Below are positions 1-11,942 of a DNA stretch of 64,000 bases, one piece after another. Source of the stretch: Marinobacter sp. MDS2 (GTDB taxonomy: Bacteria; Pseudomonadota; Gammaproteobacteria; Pseudomonadales; Oleiphilaceae); NCBI RefSeq assembly GCF_030718085.1, contig NZ_JAVAJF010000001.1, positions 186,001-250,000 of the forward strand, read 5' to 3'. The position numbers were made by a program, and so were the translations under genes. How positions within the stretch are numbered: position 1 is the first letter of the stretch; the number at the start of each line of letters is the position of its first letter. The notes beneath the pieces are model-generated. The model saw only the letters and a program-made list of their open reading frames with translations. It did no database searches and had not been told where the DNA came from.

Positions 1-735
<735 letters not shown>

Positions 736-768
736 TTATCCAGTTAACGAATGGGTGAATAGGCGAAC

Positions 769-797
769 ATTATACCCGCCATGAGTTTGCTGGCCAG
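769..797 (-). promoter_or_regulatory. Putative serS promoter
   Basis: On the minus strand a perfect TATAAT lies at 774-769, about 45 bases before the serS ATG. A weak -35-like CTGGCC lies 17 bases further upstream (797-792). The -10 match is seen directly; promoter function is inferred. The 113-bp gap between rarA and serS holds no other gene. Confidence 0.45.
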
Positions 798-836
798 CAT
801 TGACCTGAGCCGCAAAGTAAAACCCGACAGAACCAA

Positions 837-2171
837 TCAATAGCGCTTAACAGTGCTTTGTTGGTCGAGAGCGTCCAGACGTTGACGCTTTTCGGCAAGC
901 TTGATTTCCAGGCCACGCATGACAGGCTCATAGTAGCGGCGCTGATGAATGGCTTCCGGTAGATAGTTCTCGCCTGCCGCATAGGCATCGGGCTCATCGT
1001 GAGCATAACGGTACTCTTCGCCGTGGCCCATGCTTTTAAGCAGCTTGGTGGGTGCATTGCGCAAATGCACAGGCACATCGTAGTCAGGATCGCTCTTGAT
1101 ATCGGCCATGCATCGGTTGAACGCGGCATAGACCGCGTTACTTTTAGGCGCCATGGCCAAATAGGTCGCCGCTTGGGCCAGAGCCAACTCCCCTTCCGGC
1201 GAACCTAAGCGCTCCTGCGCATCCCAAGCCTGCATGGCAATCTGCAGCGCTCGCGGGTCGGCATTCCCTATGTCTTCACTGGCAATTCTGACAAGCCTTC
1301 GTGCAACGTACAGTGGATCACAGCCGCCATCGAGCATTCTGCATAGCCAGTAAAGTGCACCGTCTGAGCTGGAACCCCGAATCGACTTATGCAGCGCCGA
1401 AATCTGGTCGTAGAAAACATCACCGCCCTTATCAAATCTGCGCAGGCTCGTTTGCAGGACTTGTTCCAGCGTTGACGGAAGTACGCGATTATTTCCCTGC
1501 TCGTCTGGTTCTGCCAAATCCGCTGCTACTTCGAGGATATTCAGCGCACGACGTGCGTCCCCGCCGGAGGCTGAAGCCATAGTATCCAGTACCGAAGGGT
1601 CAACTTTTAACGATCCTGCAAAACCCTCGTCACTCGAAAGCGCGCGGTTAAGCAGGGTCAGAATATCATCAGATTCGAGATTTTTGAGTACATAAACCCG
1701 GGTACGGGACAGCAGAGCGCTGTTGAGTTCGAAAGAAGGATTTTCAGTGGTGGCTCCCACAAAGATGAAAGTGCCATCTTCGATGTGGGGCAGGAAAGCA
1801 TCCTGCTGGCTTTTGTTGAACCGGTGAACTTCATCAACGAACAGCAAGGTGTCACGGCCTTGGGCCTGCTTGCGGTGTTTAGCACGATCCACCACTTCGC
1901 GGATTTCCTTTACACCGCTGAGCACCGCCGACAGAGTTTCAAACGTTAGCTCGCCTACGTTAGCAAGTAATTGCGCAAAGGTGGTCTTGCCAACCCCGGG
2001 CGGCCCCCACAGAATCATGGAGTGTAGCTGGCCCTGTTCAACGGCCCTGCGGAGCGGTTTCCCCTCACCCACCAAATGGGCTTGCCCTACGTAGTCAGCG
2101 AGGGTTGTCGGGCGCATTCTCGCCGCCAGAGGCTGAAACCCGACCTCTGGCTGAAACAGGCTGTCCTGCAT
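837..2171 (-). CDS. rarA: Replication-associated recombination protein A (RarA/MgsA), AAA+ ATPase
   Basis: AAA+ ATPase of the clamp-loader-related RarA/MgsA/WRNIP1 family, acting at stalled or gapped replication forks. The 444-residue length is normal for the family. Walker A is GPPGVGKT at residues 56-63, Walker B is [10 protein letters not shown] with DEVH at 113-116, and sensor 1 is GATTEN at 139-144. The C-terminal half ([17 protein letters not shown], then [12 protein letters not shown]) is the typical tetramerisation region. Its ATG shares one base with the lolA stop (TAATG), so the two are probably translationally coupled in an ftsK-lolA-rarA operon. No odd features. Confidence 0.96.
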   Translation of the reverse strand: MQDSLFQPEVGFQPLAARMRPTTLADYVGQAHLVGEGKPLRRAVEQGQLHSMILWGPPGVGKTTFAQLLANVGELTFETLSAVLSGVKEIREVVDRAKHRKQAQGRDTLLFVDEVHRFNKSQQDAFLPHIEDGTFIFVGATTENPSFELNSALLSRTRVYVLKNLESDDILTLLNRALSSDEGFAGSLKVDPSVLDTMASASGGDARRALNILEVAADLAEPDEQGNNRVLPSTLEQVLQTSLRRFDKGGDVFYDQISALHKSIRGSSSDGALYWLCRMLDGGCDPLYVARRLVRIASEDIGNADPRALQIAMQAWDAQERLGSPEGELALAQAATYLAMAPKSNAVYAAFNRCMADIKSDPDYDVPVHLRNAPTKLLKSMGHGEEYRYAHDEPDAYAAGENYLPEAIHQRRYYEPVMRGLEIKLAEKRQRLDALDQQSTVKRY

Positions 2172-2818
2172 TAAGCACCGTCCCGAATAACGTCAACCTC
2201 CTCAGGATACTCCAATGTGAAGGCGCTCCTATCAACATCCTTGTTCAGTTCAATCGAGTCAAAACTGAGAATACTGATTTGAGCCAGCGAATCTTCCATT
2301 CTCATTTCTTGCAGTTCACCATCGAAGAAACTCAGACGCAACGAGACAAACAACGAGTCTGCGCCTTTGGGCACCAACGTAAACTCTTGAGTCAATTCTC
2401 CGATTCGACGCTGGCTGACCTCATAGGTTTCATCCAGATTATCGACCTCACCACTGAGCAGCAGAGCTGGAGTGCTTTGAACCCGGTCATCCAGTTTGTG
2501 GATCGTCACTTGCTCAAGATCCGGGTCATAAACCTCAACCGTCTCACCATCACTGACGATGAATTGCGACAAAGGAGCGGCCGTTTCCCAATAAAACAGA
2601 CCCGGCCTTTTCGCTTTCAAAGCGCCACGGGTTTCTTGCACACGACCACCGTTTTCACCGACCACGATTTGAATAAAGTCAGCCTGATAGGTTTCGTAGC
2701 TACGAAGAATCGAGGAAAGCTCCTCGGCGGCCCCGGCAGAGGATTCCTCAGCATGACTAAGGCTCGCCGTGAAAATGAGCAGAATGCTCGCCATCAGAGA
2801 ATACATAATTCGAATCAT
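2171..2818 (-). CDS. lolA: Outer-membrane lipoprotein carrier protein LolA
   Basis: Periplasmic chaperone that takes lipoproteins from the LolCDE transporter to LolB at the outer membrane. I start it at ATG 2818, giving 215 residues, because that start yields a clean signal peptide with cleavage after residue 23 (ASLSHA/EE). Earlier in-frame starts would add about 42 residues that overlap ftsK and have no signal. The mature part has the LolA pattern: [45 protein letters not shown]. The start lies 10 bases after the ftsK stop and the stop overlaps the rarA start by one base, so it is the middle gene of an operon. Confidence 0.95.
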   Translation of the reverse strand: MIRIMYSLMASILLIFTASLSHAEESSAGAAEELSSILRSYETYQADFIQIVVGENGGRVQETRGALKAKRPGLFYWETAAPLSQFIVSDGETVEVYDPDLEQVTIHKLDDRVQSTPALLLSGEVDNLDETYEVSQRRIGELTQEFTLVPKGADSLFVSLRLSFFDGELQEMRMEDSLAQISILSFDSIELNKDVDRSAFTLEYPEEVDVIRDGA

Positions 2819-2828
2819 ATTAACGCTC

Positions 2829-5411
2829 CTAGTCTCTTGGGGGCGGCGGCGCCAGAACTTCTCTGGCACCATTGTGGCCCGCCGCACTGACGACACCCGC
2901 TGCTTCCATTGCATCCACCAGGTTGGCGGCGCGGTTGTAGCCAATCTTGAATTTTCGCTGAACCGAGGATATCGACACCCTGCGATTTTCGGTCACGAAC
3001 GCAACCGCTTCATCAAACAATGCATCACCTTCGTCGCCACCACCGCCTTCAGTCAGTGTGGGCACGCCGGGCAAATGCTCACCTTCGGCACCACTGAGTA
3101 CGTCATCAACGTATTCCGGCTCGCCCCTAGCCTTCCACGCACTGACCACGCGGTGCACCTCATCGTCGTCCACAAAGGCGCCATGCACACGAACAGGCAA
3201 CCCTGAACCCGGCGGCAGATACAACATGTCACCGTGCCCGAGGAGCTGCTCTGCGCCGCCTTGGTCCAGCACCGTTCTCGAATCGATTTTGGAGGAAACC
3301 TGGAACGAAATCCGGGTTGGTATGTTGGCTTTGATCAAACCGGTAATCACGTCCACCGACGGCCGCTGAGTGGCTAGTATCAGGTGAATACCGGCTGCAC
3401 GGGCTTTCTGGGCAATCCGCGCAATCAGCTCTTCGACCTTTTTACCGACGATCATCATCATGTCGGCAAATTCATCGATTACGACAACGATGAACGGCAA
3501 GGTTTCCAGCTCCGGGCGCTCCTGCTCGTCATTCGCCAGATGATCGTCCGGCTTCCAGAGCGGATCCAGCAGCGGCTCTCCCTCGGCACGAGCATCTTTC
3601 ACTTTTTTGTTATAGCCCGCCAAATTACGTACGCCCAAACTCGCCATCAGGCGATAACGGCGCTCCATTTCGGCGACACACCAACGCAGTGCATTGGCGG
3701 CTTCTTTCATGTCAGTAACGACGGGAGCCAGCAAATGCGGAATGCCGTCGTAGATGCTCAATTCGAGCATCTTCGGGTCAACCATAATGAAACGAACGTC
3801 TTCCGGCCCGGCCTTCAAGAGCATGCTTAGTAGCATCGCATTGACCCCCACCGACTTACCGGAGCCGGTCGTACCGGCAACCAACAGATGCGGCATCTTC
3901 GCCAGGTTGGCCACCATCGGATTACCACCGATATCGTTACCCAAAGCCAGCGTGATCGGCGATGAGGATTCGGTAAACACCCGAGCTCCCAACACTTCGC
4001 TTAGTCGAACGATCTCTCGGGTTTCATTCGGTATTTCAATACCAACTACCGATTTCCCGGGTATCACTTCGACAACCCGAACACTGAGCACAGCCAAAGA
4101 GCGGGCAAGGTCTTTGGCCAGGTTGGAAATTTTGCTGACCTTCACCCCTGCAGCTGGCTTAATTTCAAAACGGGTAATGACGGGGCCCGGGTTCACTTCG
4201 ACCACTTCCACCGTGACGCCGAAATCTGCAAGCTTCTCTTCCAGCAAGCGGGACATGTGCTCGAGGGATTCCTCGGAATAGCCGCTCTCTTTATGCTCTT
4301 CGGGCGGATCCAACAGCGTAATCGGTGGAATCGGGCTCTCAATGTCTTCTAGCAAAGAGCCTTGCTTACTGCTGCTCTTTTTCGTGTCAGAAGCGCCTTG
4401 ATCCTCTTTCTTGAACGGCGCGATCTTCAGCGCCCGGCTCAAAGGTTTTTCTGCTTTTTTGGCAGTCGGTTTGGGTACTACCGGTTCAACGTCGCGCGAA
4501 CTGAAGCTTTCCACTTCTGACGGTTCCGGATCGGCTGTCGTACGTCCTTCCAGAGCCGGTTCTTTACGAAGCTTTTGCGGTTTTGCCTCCGAATTCTGTG
4601 TCGCCGCGCGATCCTTCCCGGCAAACAGGCGGCGCCACCAGGGTATCTTCTTAGCAGAATCCGGGTTGGCATTGGACGCGGCAGCCTTGGGCGCACTGCG
4701 GGCAATCGGCGGTTCCGGTTCGTCCTTTGGTTCGGGTGCCTCGGCACGAACCGCTTTGGAGGTTTGCTTTTTGAAGAAGGCACTAACGGCCAAAGCCGCT
4801 TTCAGTGTCAAACCTCCTACCCGGTCCATCAACCGGAACCATGAAAGCCCGATCGTCACGGTGAGCGCAAACAGGAAAATGGCAATCAGCAAAAGTGTGG
4901 TTGCCGGCAAATTGAAAAAACGAACCATTGACTCGGAAACGGCCTTGCCCAAGACCCCACCGGAGGACATGCCCAGACCGAACAAGGAATACAACGAAAG
5001 CAAACTCGTTGCGGATAGGAGAATCAGTATGAAGCCACCGAATCGGACCATGAACAGCGGCCAATGCAAATCCAGTGGCTGATGGCGAAGCCGAATGAGC
5101 ATGAAGGCATAGCCTGCCACCATGACCGGGAAAAGCCAGGACACATGCCCGAAAAAGTCCATTAAGAGGCTGGCCAACCAAGCACCGGTGCGGCCGGCGT
5201 AATTTTCTACGTTGGTTTCATGGCCGATGCTGGCCCAACCGGGGTCAGAATGACTAAAGGTAAAGAGCGCCATGGCCAGATAGATGCAGAGCACGATGAG
5301 GGCCAGGACAGCCCCTTCACGGGCCCCCTGTGCCATCAAGAGGCGAAAGCGCTTTTGTTTGTCTGTGAGTTCCGTGGGTACAGATTTTTTCGCTTTAGCG
5401 GATTCCGCCAT
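2829..5411 (-). CDS. ftsK: DNA translocase FtsK
   Basis: Septum-anchored hexameric pump that moves DNA and activates XerCD at dif during chromosome dimer resolution. At 860 residues it is the shorter FtsK type. It has four membrane segments in the first ~190 residues, a charged Pro/Lys/Glu linker (about 215-385), and an alpha/beta motor with Walker A GTTGSGKS at 513-520 and a Walker B-type run [14 protein letters not shown]. The C-terminal winged-helix gamma domain (about 795-855, with [21 protein letters not shown]) is the part that reads KOPS sites. It is first in the ftsK-lolA-rarA operon. The last residues (APPPPRD) are an ordinary tail. Confidence 0.97.
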   Translation of the reverse strand: MAESAKAKKSVPTELTDKQKRFRLLMAQGAREGAVLALIVLCIYLAMALFTFSHSDPGWASIGHETNVENYAGRTGAWLASLLMDFFGHVSWLFPVMVAGYAFMLIRLRHQPLDLHWPLFMVRFGGFILILLSATSLLSLYSLFGLGMSSGGVLGKAVSESMVRFFNLPATTLLLIAIFLFALTVTIGLSWFRLMDRVGGLTLKAALAVSAFFKKQTSKAVRAEAPEPKDEPEPPIARSAPKAAASNANPDSAKKIPWWRRLFAGKDRAATQNSEAKPQKLRKEPALEGRTTADPEPSEVESFSSRDVEPVVPKPTAKKAEKPLSRALKIAPFKKEDQGASDTKKSSSKQGSLLEDIESPIPPITLLDPPEEHKESGYSEESLEHMSRLLEEKLADFGVTVEVVEVNPGPVITRFEIKPAAGVKVSKISNLAKDLARSLAVLSVRVVEVIPGKSVVGIEIPNETREIVRLSEVLGARVFTESSSPITLALGNDIGGNPMVANLAKMPHLLVAGTTGSGKSVGVNAMLLSMLLKAGPEDVRFIMVDPKMLELSIYDGIPHLLAPVVTDMKEAANALRWCVAEMERRYRLMASLGVRNLAGYNKKVKDARAEGEPLLDPLWKPDDHLANDEQERPELETLPFIVVVIDEFADMMMIVGKKVEELIARIAQKARAAGIHLILATQRPSVDVITGLIKANIPTRISFQVSSKIDSRTVLDQGGAEQLLGHGDMLYLPPGSGLPVRVHGAFVDDDEVHRVVSAWKARGEPEYVDDVLSGAEGEHLPGVPTLTEGGGGDEGDALFDEAVAFVTENRRVSISSVQRKFKIGYNRAANLVDAMEAAGVVSAAGHNGAREVLAPPPPRD

Positions 5412-5434
5412 GAATACTCGAACCGTATGTAAGT

Positions 5435-6658
5435 TTAGTCTTCCAGCGCCTGAAAACCCCTTGCGAGATCGGTTTTCAGGTCGTCGATGGCTTCAATGCC
5501 AACTGACAGCCGGATCAGATTTTCAGTAATACCTGCTTTCGCTTTGTCTTCAGGTGCCAAGCGCCCGTGCGTTGTCGTTGCCGGGTGGGTGATGGTGGTC
5601 TTCACATCTCCCAAATTAGCCGTAATTGAAATCATCCGCGTGCCGTCAATGAAGCGCCAGGCCTGCTCCCTGCCTCCCTTGACCATAAAGGACACCATGC
5701 CACCAAATCCGCTTTGCTGTTGTTTCGCCAGCTCATGCTGCGGATGGCTTGCAAGCCCCGCATAGAACACTTTTTCTACAGAGGGCTGTGATTCCAACCA
5801 CTTAGCCAACTCTAACGCATTGTCACAGTGAGCTCGCATACGAATCGGTAAGGTTTCGAGACCTTTCTGAAAAACCCAGGCGTTGAATGGGCTCATGGTG
5901 GGCCCGGCGGAGCGAATGAAGCCGTATACCTCATCCAGATATTTCGCCGGTCCAACCACCACACCGCCAACGCAGCGGCCTTGTCCATCAAGATACTTGG
6001 TCGCAGAGTGGATAACCAGATCAGCACCTAACGCCAACGGACGCTGAAGAATAGGCGTGCAAAAACAGTTATCAACCACCAGCAACGCATCGTTAGCATG
6101 AGCCAGAGTTGCCAATGCTTTTACATCTGCCACTTCACACAAAGGATTTGACGGCGTCTCGATGAACAACATCCGGGTTTCAGGACGGATCGCTGCCTGC
6201 CACTCATCGACCTCAGTAAGACTCACAAACGTAGTCTCAACGCCAAACCGCGCCATATACTTCTGGAACAGAACGTTCGTGGTTCCGAAAACGCCACGGG
6301 AACAGACCACATGATCGCCGGTTTTCAGCAGCGACATGCAGGTGCTGAGAATTGCGGCCATGCCCGAAGCCGTCGCGACGGCTTTTTCACCACCCTCCAT
6401 CGCGGCTATACGCCCTTCAAATGCCTGAACCGTCGGATTGGTGAAACGCGAGTAGATATTCCCTGCCTCTTCACCGCCAAACCGCGCCGCTGCCTGCGCA
6501 GCGCTGCCATAAACGAAGCTCGACGTTGGGAAAATTGCGTCGCTGTGCTCCAGCTGGCCGGTGCGAATCTGCCCTGCCCTGACCGACAACGTGTCTACTG
6601 ACATCCCGTCCAGATCGGATTCGGGAATCCAGAGGTGTTCTTCACGCGTGTGGCTCAT
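5435..6658 (-). CDS. metZ: O-succinylhomoserine sulfhydrylase
   Basis: PLP enzyme that makes homocysteine directly from O-succinylhomoserine and sulfide in methionine synthesis. The 407 residues carry the Cys/Met-metabolism PLP fold. The PLP lysine is K221 in [12 protein letters not shown], and the cofactor pocket includes TASGMAAI and ETPSNP. It lies 27 bases downstream of purF on the same strand, the cvpA-purF-metZ order known from Pseudomonas, and this context favours MetZ over cystathionine gamma-synthase or methionine gamma-lyase. Substrate choice within this family cannot be proved from motifs alone. Start ATG 6658 is preceded by AGGAGAATGCC. Confidence 0.92.
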   Translation of the reverse strand: MSHTREEHLWIPESDLDGMSVDTLSVRAGQIRTGQLEHSDAIFPTSSFVYGSAAQAAARFGGEEAGNIYSRFTNPTVQAFEGRIAAMEGGEKAVATASGMAAILSTCMSLLKTGDHVVCSRGVFGTTNVLFQKYMARFGVETTFVSLTEVDEWQAAIRPETRMLFIETPSNPLCEVADVKALATLAHANDALLVVDNCFCTPILQRPLALGADLVIHSATKYLDGQGRCVGGVVVGPAKYLDEVYGFIRSAGPTMSPFNAWVFQKGLETLPIRMRAHCDNALELAKWLESQPSVEKVFYAGLASHPQHELAKQQQSGFGGMVSFMVKGGREQAWRFIDGTRMISITANLGDVKTTITHPATTTHGRLAPEDKAKAGITENLIRLSVGIEAIDDLKTDLARGFQALED

Positions 6659-6685
6659 GGCATTCTCCTGGCTGTTCGGCGACGC

Positions 6686-8227
6686 TCAGTCTTCGTCATT
6701 ATGTAGGTCAATATTGTCGTTATCTGAGTCAGAATCAGAGTCGACATCCGTCACATTTGCAGTCGCTGAGCTGCTGTCCTTGCGACGATTTTCGAGACGC
6801 GTCAGATACTCTTTGTCGATGTCTCCGGTAATGTAATTGCCGCTGAACACAGAGCATTCCCAACCATCGATATCATCGTTCACATCGCTGACACAGGTGA
6901 TCAGGTCATCCAGATCCTGATAAACCAGCCAGTCGGTCCCGATCAGTTCACCAACCTCTTCAACCGTGCGGTCATGTGCGATCAATTCAGATGCAGACGG
7001 CATGTCGATGCCGTAAACGTTCGGATAACGAACCGGGGGCGCCGCGGAAGCAAAATAAACGTTACGCGCGCCGGCATCCCGAGCCATCTGAACAATTTCT
7101 TTACACGTGGTACCGCGCACAATGGAGTCGTCTACCAGCATGACGTTCTTGCCACGAAACTCCAGATCGATTGGATTGAGTTTCTGGCGTACCGACTTCT
7201 TCCGCATTTTCTGGCCCGGCATAATGAACGTCCGGCCGATATAACGGTTCTTGATAAAGCCTTCACGGTATTTAACACCAAGCTGATACGCCATTTGCAT
7301 GGCTGATGTGCGGCTGGTGTCGGGAATCGGAATGACAACATCAATGTCGTGGTCCGGGCGCTCACGAAGCACTTTATCAGCCAGTACCTCACCCATCCGC
7401 AAACGAGCCTTGTAAACCGACACGCCATCCATAATCGAATCAGGGCGGGCAAAGTACACGTGCTCGAAAATACACGGATAAAGCTTGGGTGACTCGGCGC
7501 ACTGCTCCGCGTAAAGCGTTCCGTCTGTTTCGATATAGACAGCTTCGCCGGGCTCAATATCCCGCACCAGCGTAAAGCCGGCTGCATTCAGGGCCACGCT
7601 CTCGGAGGCAATCATATATTCGGTTTGGCCGTTTTCACCCTCACGAATCCCGTAACAAGCCGGGCGAATACCGTTAGGATCACGGAAACCCACAATGCCG
7701 TGGCCGGTAATCATGGCGATTACACCATAAGCTCCACGGCACCGTTGATGAACGGCGCGTACCGCAGCAAAAATTTCATCTTTGGTCGGGTTCAGCTTGC
7801 CAAGCTTCTGCAGCTCATGAGCAAACACGTTCAACAGCACTTCCGAATCGGAATTGGTATTGATGTGGCGCAGGTCAGTGCGGAACAAATCACTGCTCAG
7901 CTCGTCGGCGTTGGTCAGATTACCGTTATGGGCAAGCGTTATACCGTAAGGGCTGTTAACGTAGAACGGCTGGGCCTCGGCCGAACTGGCGCTTCCCGCT
8001 GTCGGGTAACGAACATGGCCGATACCCACATTTCCGACCAAACGGCGCATATGGCGTGTGTGAAATACGTCTCTGACCAAGCCGTTATCTTTGCGCAAAA
8101 AGAACCGGTCGTCCTGGAAGGTAACAATACCCGCCGCATCCTGGCCACGGTGCTGTAGAACGGTCAATGCGTCATAAAGCATCTGATTGACGTTAGAAGT
8201 ACTGACAATACCGACAATGCCACACAT
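6686..8227 (-). CDS. purF: Amidophosphoribosyltransferase, with an acidic C-terminal tail
   Basis: First committed step of purine synthesis: PRPP plus glutamine gives phosphoribosylamine. The protein begins MCGIVGIV, so Cys2 becomes the N-terminal nucleophile of the glutaminase domain after Met removal. The PRPP-binding motif [10 protein letters not shown] is at 365-374. The 513 residues are slightly above the usual ~500. The excess is a low-complexity acidic tail, residues about 494-513, in which 10 of 20 residues are Asp or Glu, encoded by a repetitive GAC/TCT/GAT run. Its role is unknown; it could be a salt-adapted extension. It follows cvpA by about 34 bases and precedes metZ in one operon. 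Confidence 0.97.
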   Translation of the reverse strand: MCGIVGIVSTSNVNQMLYDALTVLQHRGQDAAGIVTFQDDRFFLRKDNGLVRDVFHTRHMRRLVGNVGIGHVRYPTAGSASSAEAQPFYVNSPYGITLAHNGNLTNADELSSDLFRTDLRHINTNSDSEVLLNVFAHELQKLGKLNPTKDEIFAAVRAVHQRCRGAYGVIAMITGHGIVGFRDPNGIRPACYGIREGENGQTEYMIASESVALNAAGFTLVRDIEPGEAVYIETDGTLYAEQCAESPKLYPCIFEHVYFARPDSIMDGVSVYKARLRMGEVLADKVLRERPDHDIDVVIPIPDTSRTSAMQMAYQLGVKYREGFIKNRYIGRTFIMPGQKMRKKSVRQKLNPIDLEFRGKNVMLVDDSIVRGTTCKEIVQMARDAGARNVYFASAAPPVRYPNVYGIDMPSASELIAHDRTVEEVGELIGTDWLVYQDLDDLITCVSDVNDDIDGWECSVFSGNYITGDIDKEYLTRLENRRKDSSSATANVTDVDSDSDSDNDNIDLHNDED

Positions 8228-8261
8228 GGCTGGACGATTCTCCGAGAGTTAGAACTGAATG

Positions 8262-8831
8262 TTAGCGAGAGGCCGACGCGGGTTCCACGCCTTCCGGTTC
8301 ACTGGGTACTTGGGTGTTTCCAGAACTGCTATCTGCCGGCCCCAGAAAGCGGGCAAATTCATCACCAAAGGTGCGTCGAGACCAATCTTCGACCACTGCC
8401 AGGCGTTCAATCATGACAGACGATTGCCACCAGGTATCTTGCGCAAGAGGCGTATAGCGAGTGAAGGCGATGCCAACAATGACGACCACCACGCCACGAA
8501 GTAGGCCAAACCCCATGCCCAACACCCGGTCGGTGGCGGAAAGACCGGTCGCGCGCACCAGGTGGCCGATAAGATTATTAACGATGGCACCCACGATCAG
8601 AGTGCCGAAAAACAGAATGGCGAATGCAGCCACCAAGCGAACCAAGGGCGTCTCGACGGATGATTCGAGAAGGCCCTGCATCTGCGGATGGAATGTGCGG
8701 GCGATGATGAATGCACCGATCCAGGTCACCAATGACAGAGCTTCGCGAACGAACCCCCGCTTCAGACTGATGAGCGTGGAAACAGAAATGAGGGCAATGA
8801 TGACCCAGTCAATCCAGATCAGCGATTCCAT
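8262..8831 (-). CDS. cvpA: CvpA family inner-membrane protein
   Basis: Small polytopic membrane protein of the CvpA family, named for its role in colicin V export in E. coli and linked elsewhere to envelope homeostasis. From ATG 8831 (MESLIWIDWVI) it is 189 residues with four hydrophobic segments, at about 4-22, 27-45, 61-84 and 101-121, then a hydrophilic C-terminus. I chose this start over a TTG two codons earlier. It lies directly before purF, as in many gammaproteobacteria. The biochemical function of the family is not settled. Confidence 0.92.
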   Translation of the reverse strand: MESLIWIDWVIIALISVSTLISLKRGFVREALSLVTWIGAFIIARTFHPQMQGLLESSVETPLVRLVAAFAILFFGTLIVGAIVNNLIGHLVRATGLSATDRVLGMGFGLLRGVVVVIVGIAFTRYTPLAQDTWWQSSVMIERLAVVEDWSRRTFGDEFARFLGPADSSSGNTQVPSEPEGVEPASASR

Positions 8832-8874
8832 GAACAACCCGGTGGAGAAAACGAAGGAAGAATTCTAACAGGAA

Positions 8875-8897
8875 ACGGGAGCGCACCAAACTCCCGT
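8875..8897 (-). terminator. Possible weak terminator or attenuator between dedD and cvpA
   Basis: On the minus strand an ACGGGAG / CTCCCGT hairpin with a 9-base loop sits in the 93-bp dedD-cvpA gap, followed by TTCCTGTT, a poor U-tract. The stem is perfect. Whether it ends or only slows transcription is unclear, and the genes are usually co-transcribed. Confidence 0.4.
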
Positions 8898-8924
8898 CTT
8901 AAGATAATTCCAGTTCCGGAGGAA

Positions 8925-9599
8925 TTATTTTCCGCCTTTGGTCACAAGACTTTTCAGTCCAAACTTCTTATCGAGCCTGGCTTTGGCCTGGTCGGCATCC
9001 GCACGGTTCACAAATGGGCCACTAAACACACGAGTTAATGTCTTGTCGCCGCTGGAAAACTGCTGCAAGTGCGCACCAAAACCCATCTCGATCACATTGT
9101 CACGCAACCGCTTCGCATTGTCTCCGTTGCCGAAGCTGCCCAACTGAACAACCCAGGCTCCTTCCAGAGTGCGAGCGAACTCAGCCTTCTCTTCGCTCGG
9201 TTTGGCAGCAGGAGCTTCTTGTTTGGTGGCCTGAGGCAATTCCGCTACCGTCTCAGTCTTTGATGCATCAGCCTTTTCGGCGGGAGCAGCCTGCGATGAT
9301 TCGGCCGGTTCAGCCAATTCCGAGTTCTGTGCGCGGTCTTCTTCGACAATTCGGAATCCCGGCGCCTGTTTCACATCCTCGGAACCCGATGCCCCGTTGC
9401 CCGAGGAAATCTGGTATCCCACCGCATCACCCGACGGCTCGTCAGGCATTTCTACCTCAGGAAACGGCGGCTCTTCGGGGATGGTGATCGACGTGGATTT
9501 GCGTTGGGAATGGGGCTCATCAAAGATCATCGGCACAAAGATGACAGCCAGGGAGATCAGAACCAAAGCACCAATGATTCGCTGTTTTAACCCGTCCAC
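8925..9599 (-). CDS. dedD: SPOR-domain cell-division protein DedD
   Basis: Inner-membrane protein whose SPOR domain binds denuded septal peptidoglycan. I start it at GTG 9599 (VDGLKQRIIGAL), giving 224 residues. This places the single membrane helix at residues ~6-23 and follows a GGGAG at about 9 bases, while the longer frame adds 29 residues with no family match. A Pro/Glu/Ala-rich linker (about 30-145) leads to the SPOR domain (about 150-222: AWVVQLGSFGNGDNAKRLRD, LTRVFSGPFVNRADADQAKA). It lies between folC and cvpA, the usual order. Confidence 0.93.
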   Translation of the reverse strand: MDGLKQRIIGALVLISLAVIFVPMIFDEPHSQRKSTSITIPEEPPFPEVEMPDEPSGDAVGYQISSGNGASGSEDVKQAPGFRIVEEDRAQNSELAEPAESSQAAPAEKADASKTETVAELPQATKQEAPAAKPSEEKAEFARTLEGAWVVQLGSFGNGDNAKRLRDNVIEMGFGAHLQQFSSGDKTLTRVFSGPFVNRADADQAKARLDKKFGLKSLVTKGGK

Positions 9600-9689
9600 C
9601 TGAAAGAACTCCCTATGCCAACCTATTTGAGTTCGATAGTAACTGTGTGAAAAACAGAACTGAAGCCATATCCGGCCAATGAACAAAGT

Positions 9690-10964
9690 TTAAGGCGAAT
9701 CACCCAGCAGCAGCCCCCTGGCCTCGGCCACGGTGAAGAACGATCCAAAAACCACCACACAGTCTGCCGAGCCTGCTGCCCTAGCCTTGGCATCCTCCAA
9801 CGCTTCCGCGATGCTGTTGCTCGCACCGGAGTTGGCAAGCTCGCCCACCCGTGCTTCAAGCTCCTGAACAGACAATCCTCTAGGCACACTCAGACCCGCC
9901 AGGCACCAGTGATCCACAACGGGTGCCATTGCAGACACAACACCTTCAATGTCTTTATCGCCAAGCGCGGCATAAACCGCAATAACACGCCCACTGCTTT
10001 GCTGTTTCAACTCATAGAGCTTGCTTGCCAACCAACGGGCCGCATGGGGATTGTGTCCAACATCAGCAATGACCCTGGGCTTGCTGCTGAGCCGCTCAAA
10101 ACGCCCGGGCAGATTGACGGCATGCGCGGCCTCACCCAACCGCTCAAGCCCGGCTTCCGGAACAAGCTGTGCAGCCATGACCGTAGCCGCCGCCACACTT
10201 TCAATGGGCAACGGCCCCGCCGGCAACGCTACACGCCCCTCAGTCAGCACTAAATCAATGAGTTCACTGTCATCAGCACGAGGCTCAAGCCGATAGTCAC
10301 GCCCGGTTAGCCGCAGATCAACTTTCTGAGCGGTTGCCTGCTGCAAAACCGAAGCCGGTGGCACGGGATCGGCGCAAACAGCGGGAATTCCCGGGCGTAG
10401 AATGCCCGCCTTTTCAAAGCCTATTACTTCCCGGTTGTCGCCCAAAAAACCGATATGGTCAATGTCAATCGACGTAATGATCGCAAAATCGGCATCAAGA
10501 ACATTAACCGCATCAAGCCGGCCACCCAAACCGACTTCGAGCACCCAATCTTGCACCCCTGCCCGCTCAAGCGCCACGAATGCCGCCAAAGTACCAAACT
10601 CAAAGTAGGTCAAGGACACACTGCCACGGACTTCCTCTACCATTTCAAAGGCAGAGACCAAGGCAGGATCGGACACATTGGTTCCGTTAATACGAACACG
10701 CTCGTTGTAACGCTGAAGATGGGGCGATGTGTAGGCACCAGTGGTTCTGCCCGCCGCTAATAACTGACGCTCGAGTGTAGCAACCGTGGAGCCTTTACCA
10801 TTGGTGCCGGCAACGGTAATGATTCGGGCATTAGGCTTTCTCGGAAACAAGCGGCGAAGAACCACCAGAACTCGATCAAGCCCCATGTCGATTTCTGTGG
10901 GGTGAATGGCCTCTAACCACTGGAGCCATTCATTAACAGACGCGCCACCTGTCGGACTACTCAT
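9690..10964 (-). CDS. folC: Bifunctional folylpolyglutamate synthase / dihydrofolate synthase
   Basis: Adds glutamate to dihydropteroate and to folates in the cytoplasm. ATG 10964 (MSSPTGGASVNEW) gives 424 residues, a normal length, and lies 13 bases after the accD stop. The longer frame would overlap accD by over 100 bases. The ATP loop is GTNGKGST at residues 53-60. The ligase signatures DWVLEVGLGGRLDAVN and DIDHIGFLGD follow, and the C-terminal domain has VIADVGHNPHAARWL. It is part of accD-folC-dedD-cvpA-purF. Confidence 0.96.
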   Translation of the reverse strand: MSSPTGGASVNEWLQWLEAIHPTEIDMGLDRVLVVLRRLFPRKPNARIITVAGTNGKGSTVATLERQLLAAGRTTGAYTSPHLQRYNERVRINGTNVSDPALVSAFEMVEEVRGSVSLTYFEFGTLAAFVALERAGVQDWVLEVGLGGRLDAVNVLDADFAIITSIDIDHIGFLGDNREVIGFEKAGILRPGIPAVCADPVPPASVLQQATAQKVDLRLTGRDYRLEPRADDSELIDLVLTEGRVALPAGPLPIESVAAATVMAAQLVPEAGLERLGEAAHAVNLPGRFERLSSKPRVIADVGHNPHAARWLASKLYELKQQSSGRVIAVYAALGDKDIEGVVSAMAPVVDHWCLAGLSVPRGLSVQELEARVGELANSGASNSIAEALEDAKARAAGSADCVVVFGSFFTVAEARGLLLGDSP

Positions 10965-10977
10965 TGCCCTACTGGAA

Positions 10978-11904
10978 CTACTCGACAGATTCATCTGCAC
11001 TCGGCTTTTCAGAGATTTCAAACTCGATCGGAGCCTCGGTACCCGGCTTCTCCTGTCCAGTGAACTTTGCAAGTACGTGGGCAATTCGCTCACGCATCTG
11101 GTGACGATGCAGAATCATATCGATCGCACCATGCTCCAACAAAAACTCACTGCGTTGGAAACCTTCCGGCAGCTTCTCACGCACCGTCTGCTCGATTACC
11201 CGAGGCCCGGCAAAACCGATCAAGGCGTAAGGCTCGGCAATATTGAGATCGCCCAGCATGGCCAAACTGGCAGACACACCGCCAAATACAGGATCGGTCA
11301 TCACCGAAATATAAGGGATGCCCTCTTCTTTCATGCGCTCAAGAACCGCCGCGGTCTTTGCCATCTGCATCAACGACAAAATAGCTTCCTGCATACGCGC
11401 ACCGCCACTGGCCGAAAAGCAGACCAGCGGAATGCGGCGCTCCAGCGCAACGTTGGCTGCCTGCACGAACTTTTCGCCCACAACCTGCCCCATGGAGCCG
11501 CCAAGGAAGTTAAATTCAAAAGCACAAGCCACCAATGGCACGCCCAACGCACTGCCGCTCATCGCAACCAAGGCATCTTTCTCGCCAGTCGCTTTCTGGG
11601 CGGCCGCCAGGCGGTCCTTATAACGCTTGGTGTCTTTAAATTTCAGACGATCATTGGGCTCAAGATCGGCCGCAATCTCTTCGCGCCCATCTTTATCTAA
11701 AAAGATCTCGAGACGGCGCCGGGCAGACACACGCAAGTGGTGGTTGCACTTCGGACACACATCCAGATTCTTTTCCAGCTCTGGCTTATACAGAAATGCG
11801 CCACATTTCGGACACTTCTTCCAGAGCCCTTCCGGGACACCGGTACGTTGCCTTGATTCCGAGCGAATCTTGCTCGGCATGATCTTGTCCAGCCAGTTAC
11901 TCAT
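10978..11904 (-). CDS. accD: Acetyl-CoA carboxylase carboxyltransferase, beta subunit
   Basis: Beta subunit of the carboxyltransferase that makes malonyl-CoA, acting with AccA. The 308 residues carry an N-terminal four-cysteine zinc ribbon (C31, C34, C50, C53) and the crotonase-like core with [12 protein letters not shown] and [17 protein letters not shown]. It follows trpA by 38 bases and precedes folC. The accD-folC pair is a common gammaproteobacterial arrangement. Confidence 0.97.
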   Translation of the reverse strand: MSNWLDKIMPSKIRSESRQRTGVPEGLWKKCPKCGAFLYKPELEKNLDVCPKCNHHLRVSARRRLEIFLDKDGREEIAADLEPNDRLKFKDTKRYKDRLAAAQKATGEKDALVAMSGSALGVPLVACAFEFNFLGGSMGQVVGEKFVQAANVALERRIPLVCFSASGGARMQEAILSLMQMAKTAAVLERMKEEGIPYISVMTDPVFGGVSASLAMLGDLNIAEPYALIGFAGPRVIEQTVREKLPEGFQRSEFLLEHGAIDMILHRHQMRERIAHVLAKFTGQEKPGTEAPIEFEISEKPSADESVE

Positions 11905-11942
11905 GCTTAGGTCCTGTCCTTTTGTGCCTGGATGCTCACTTA

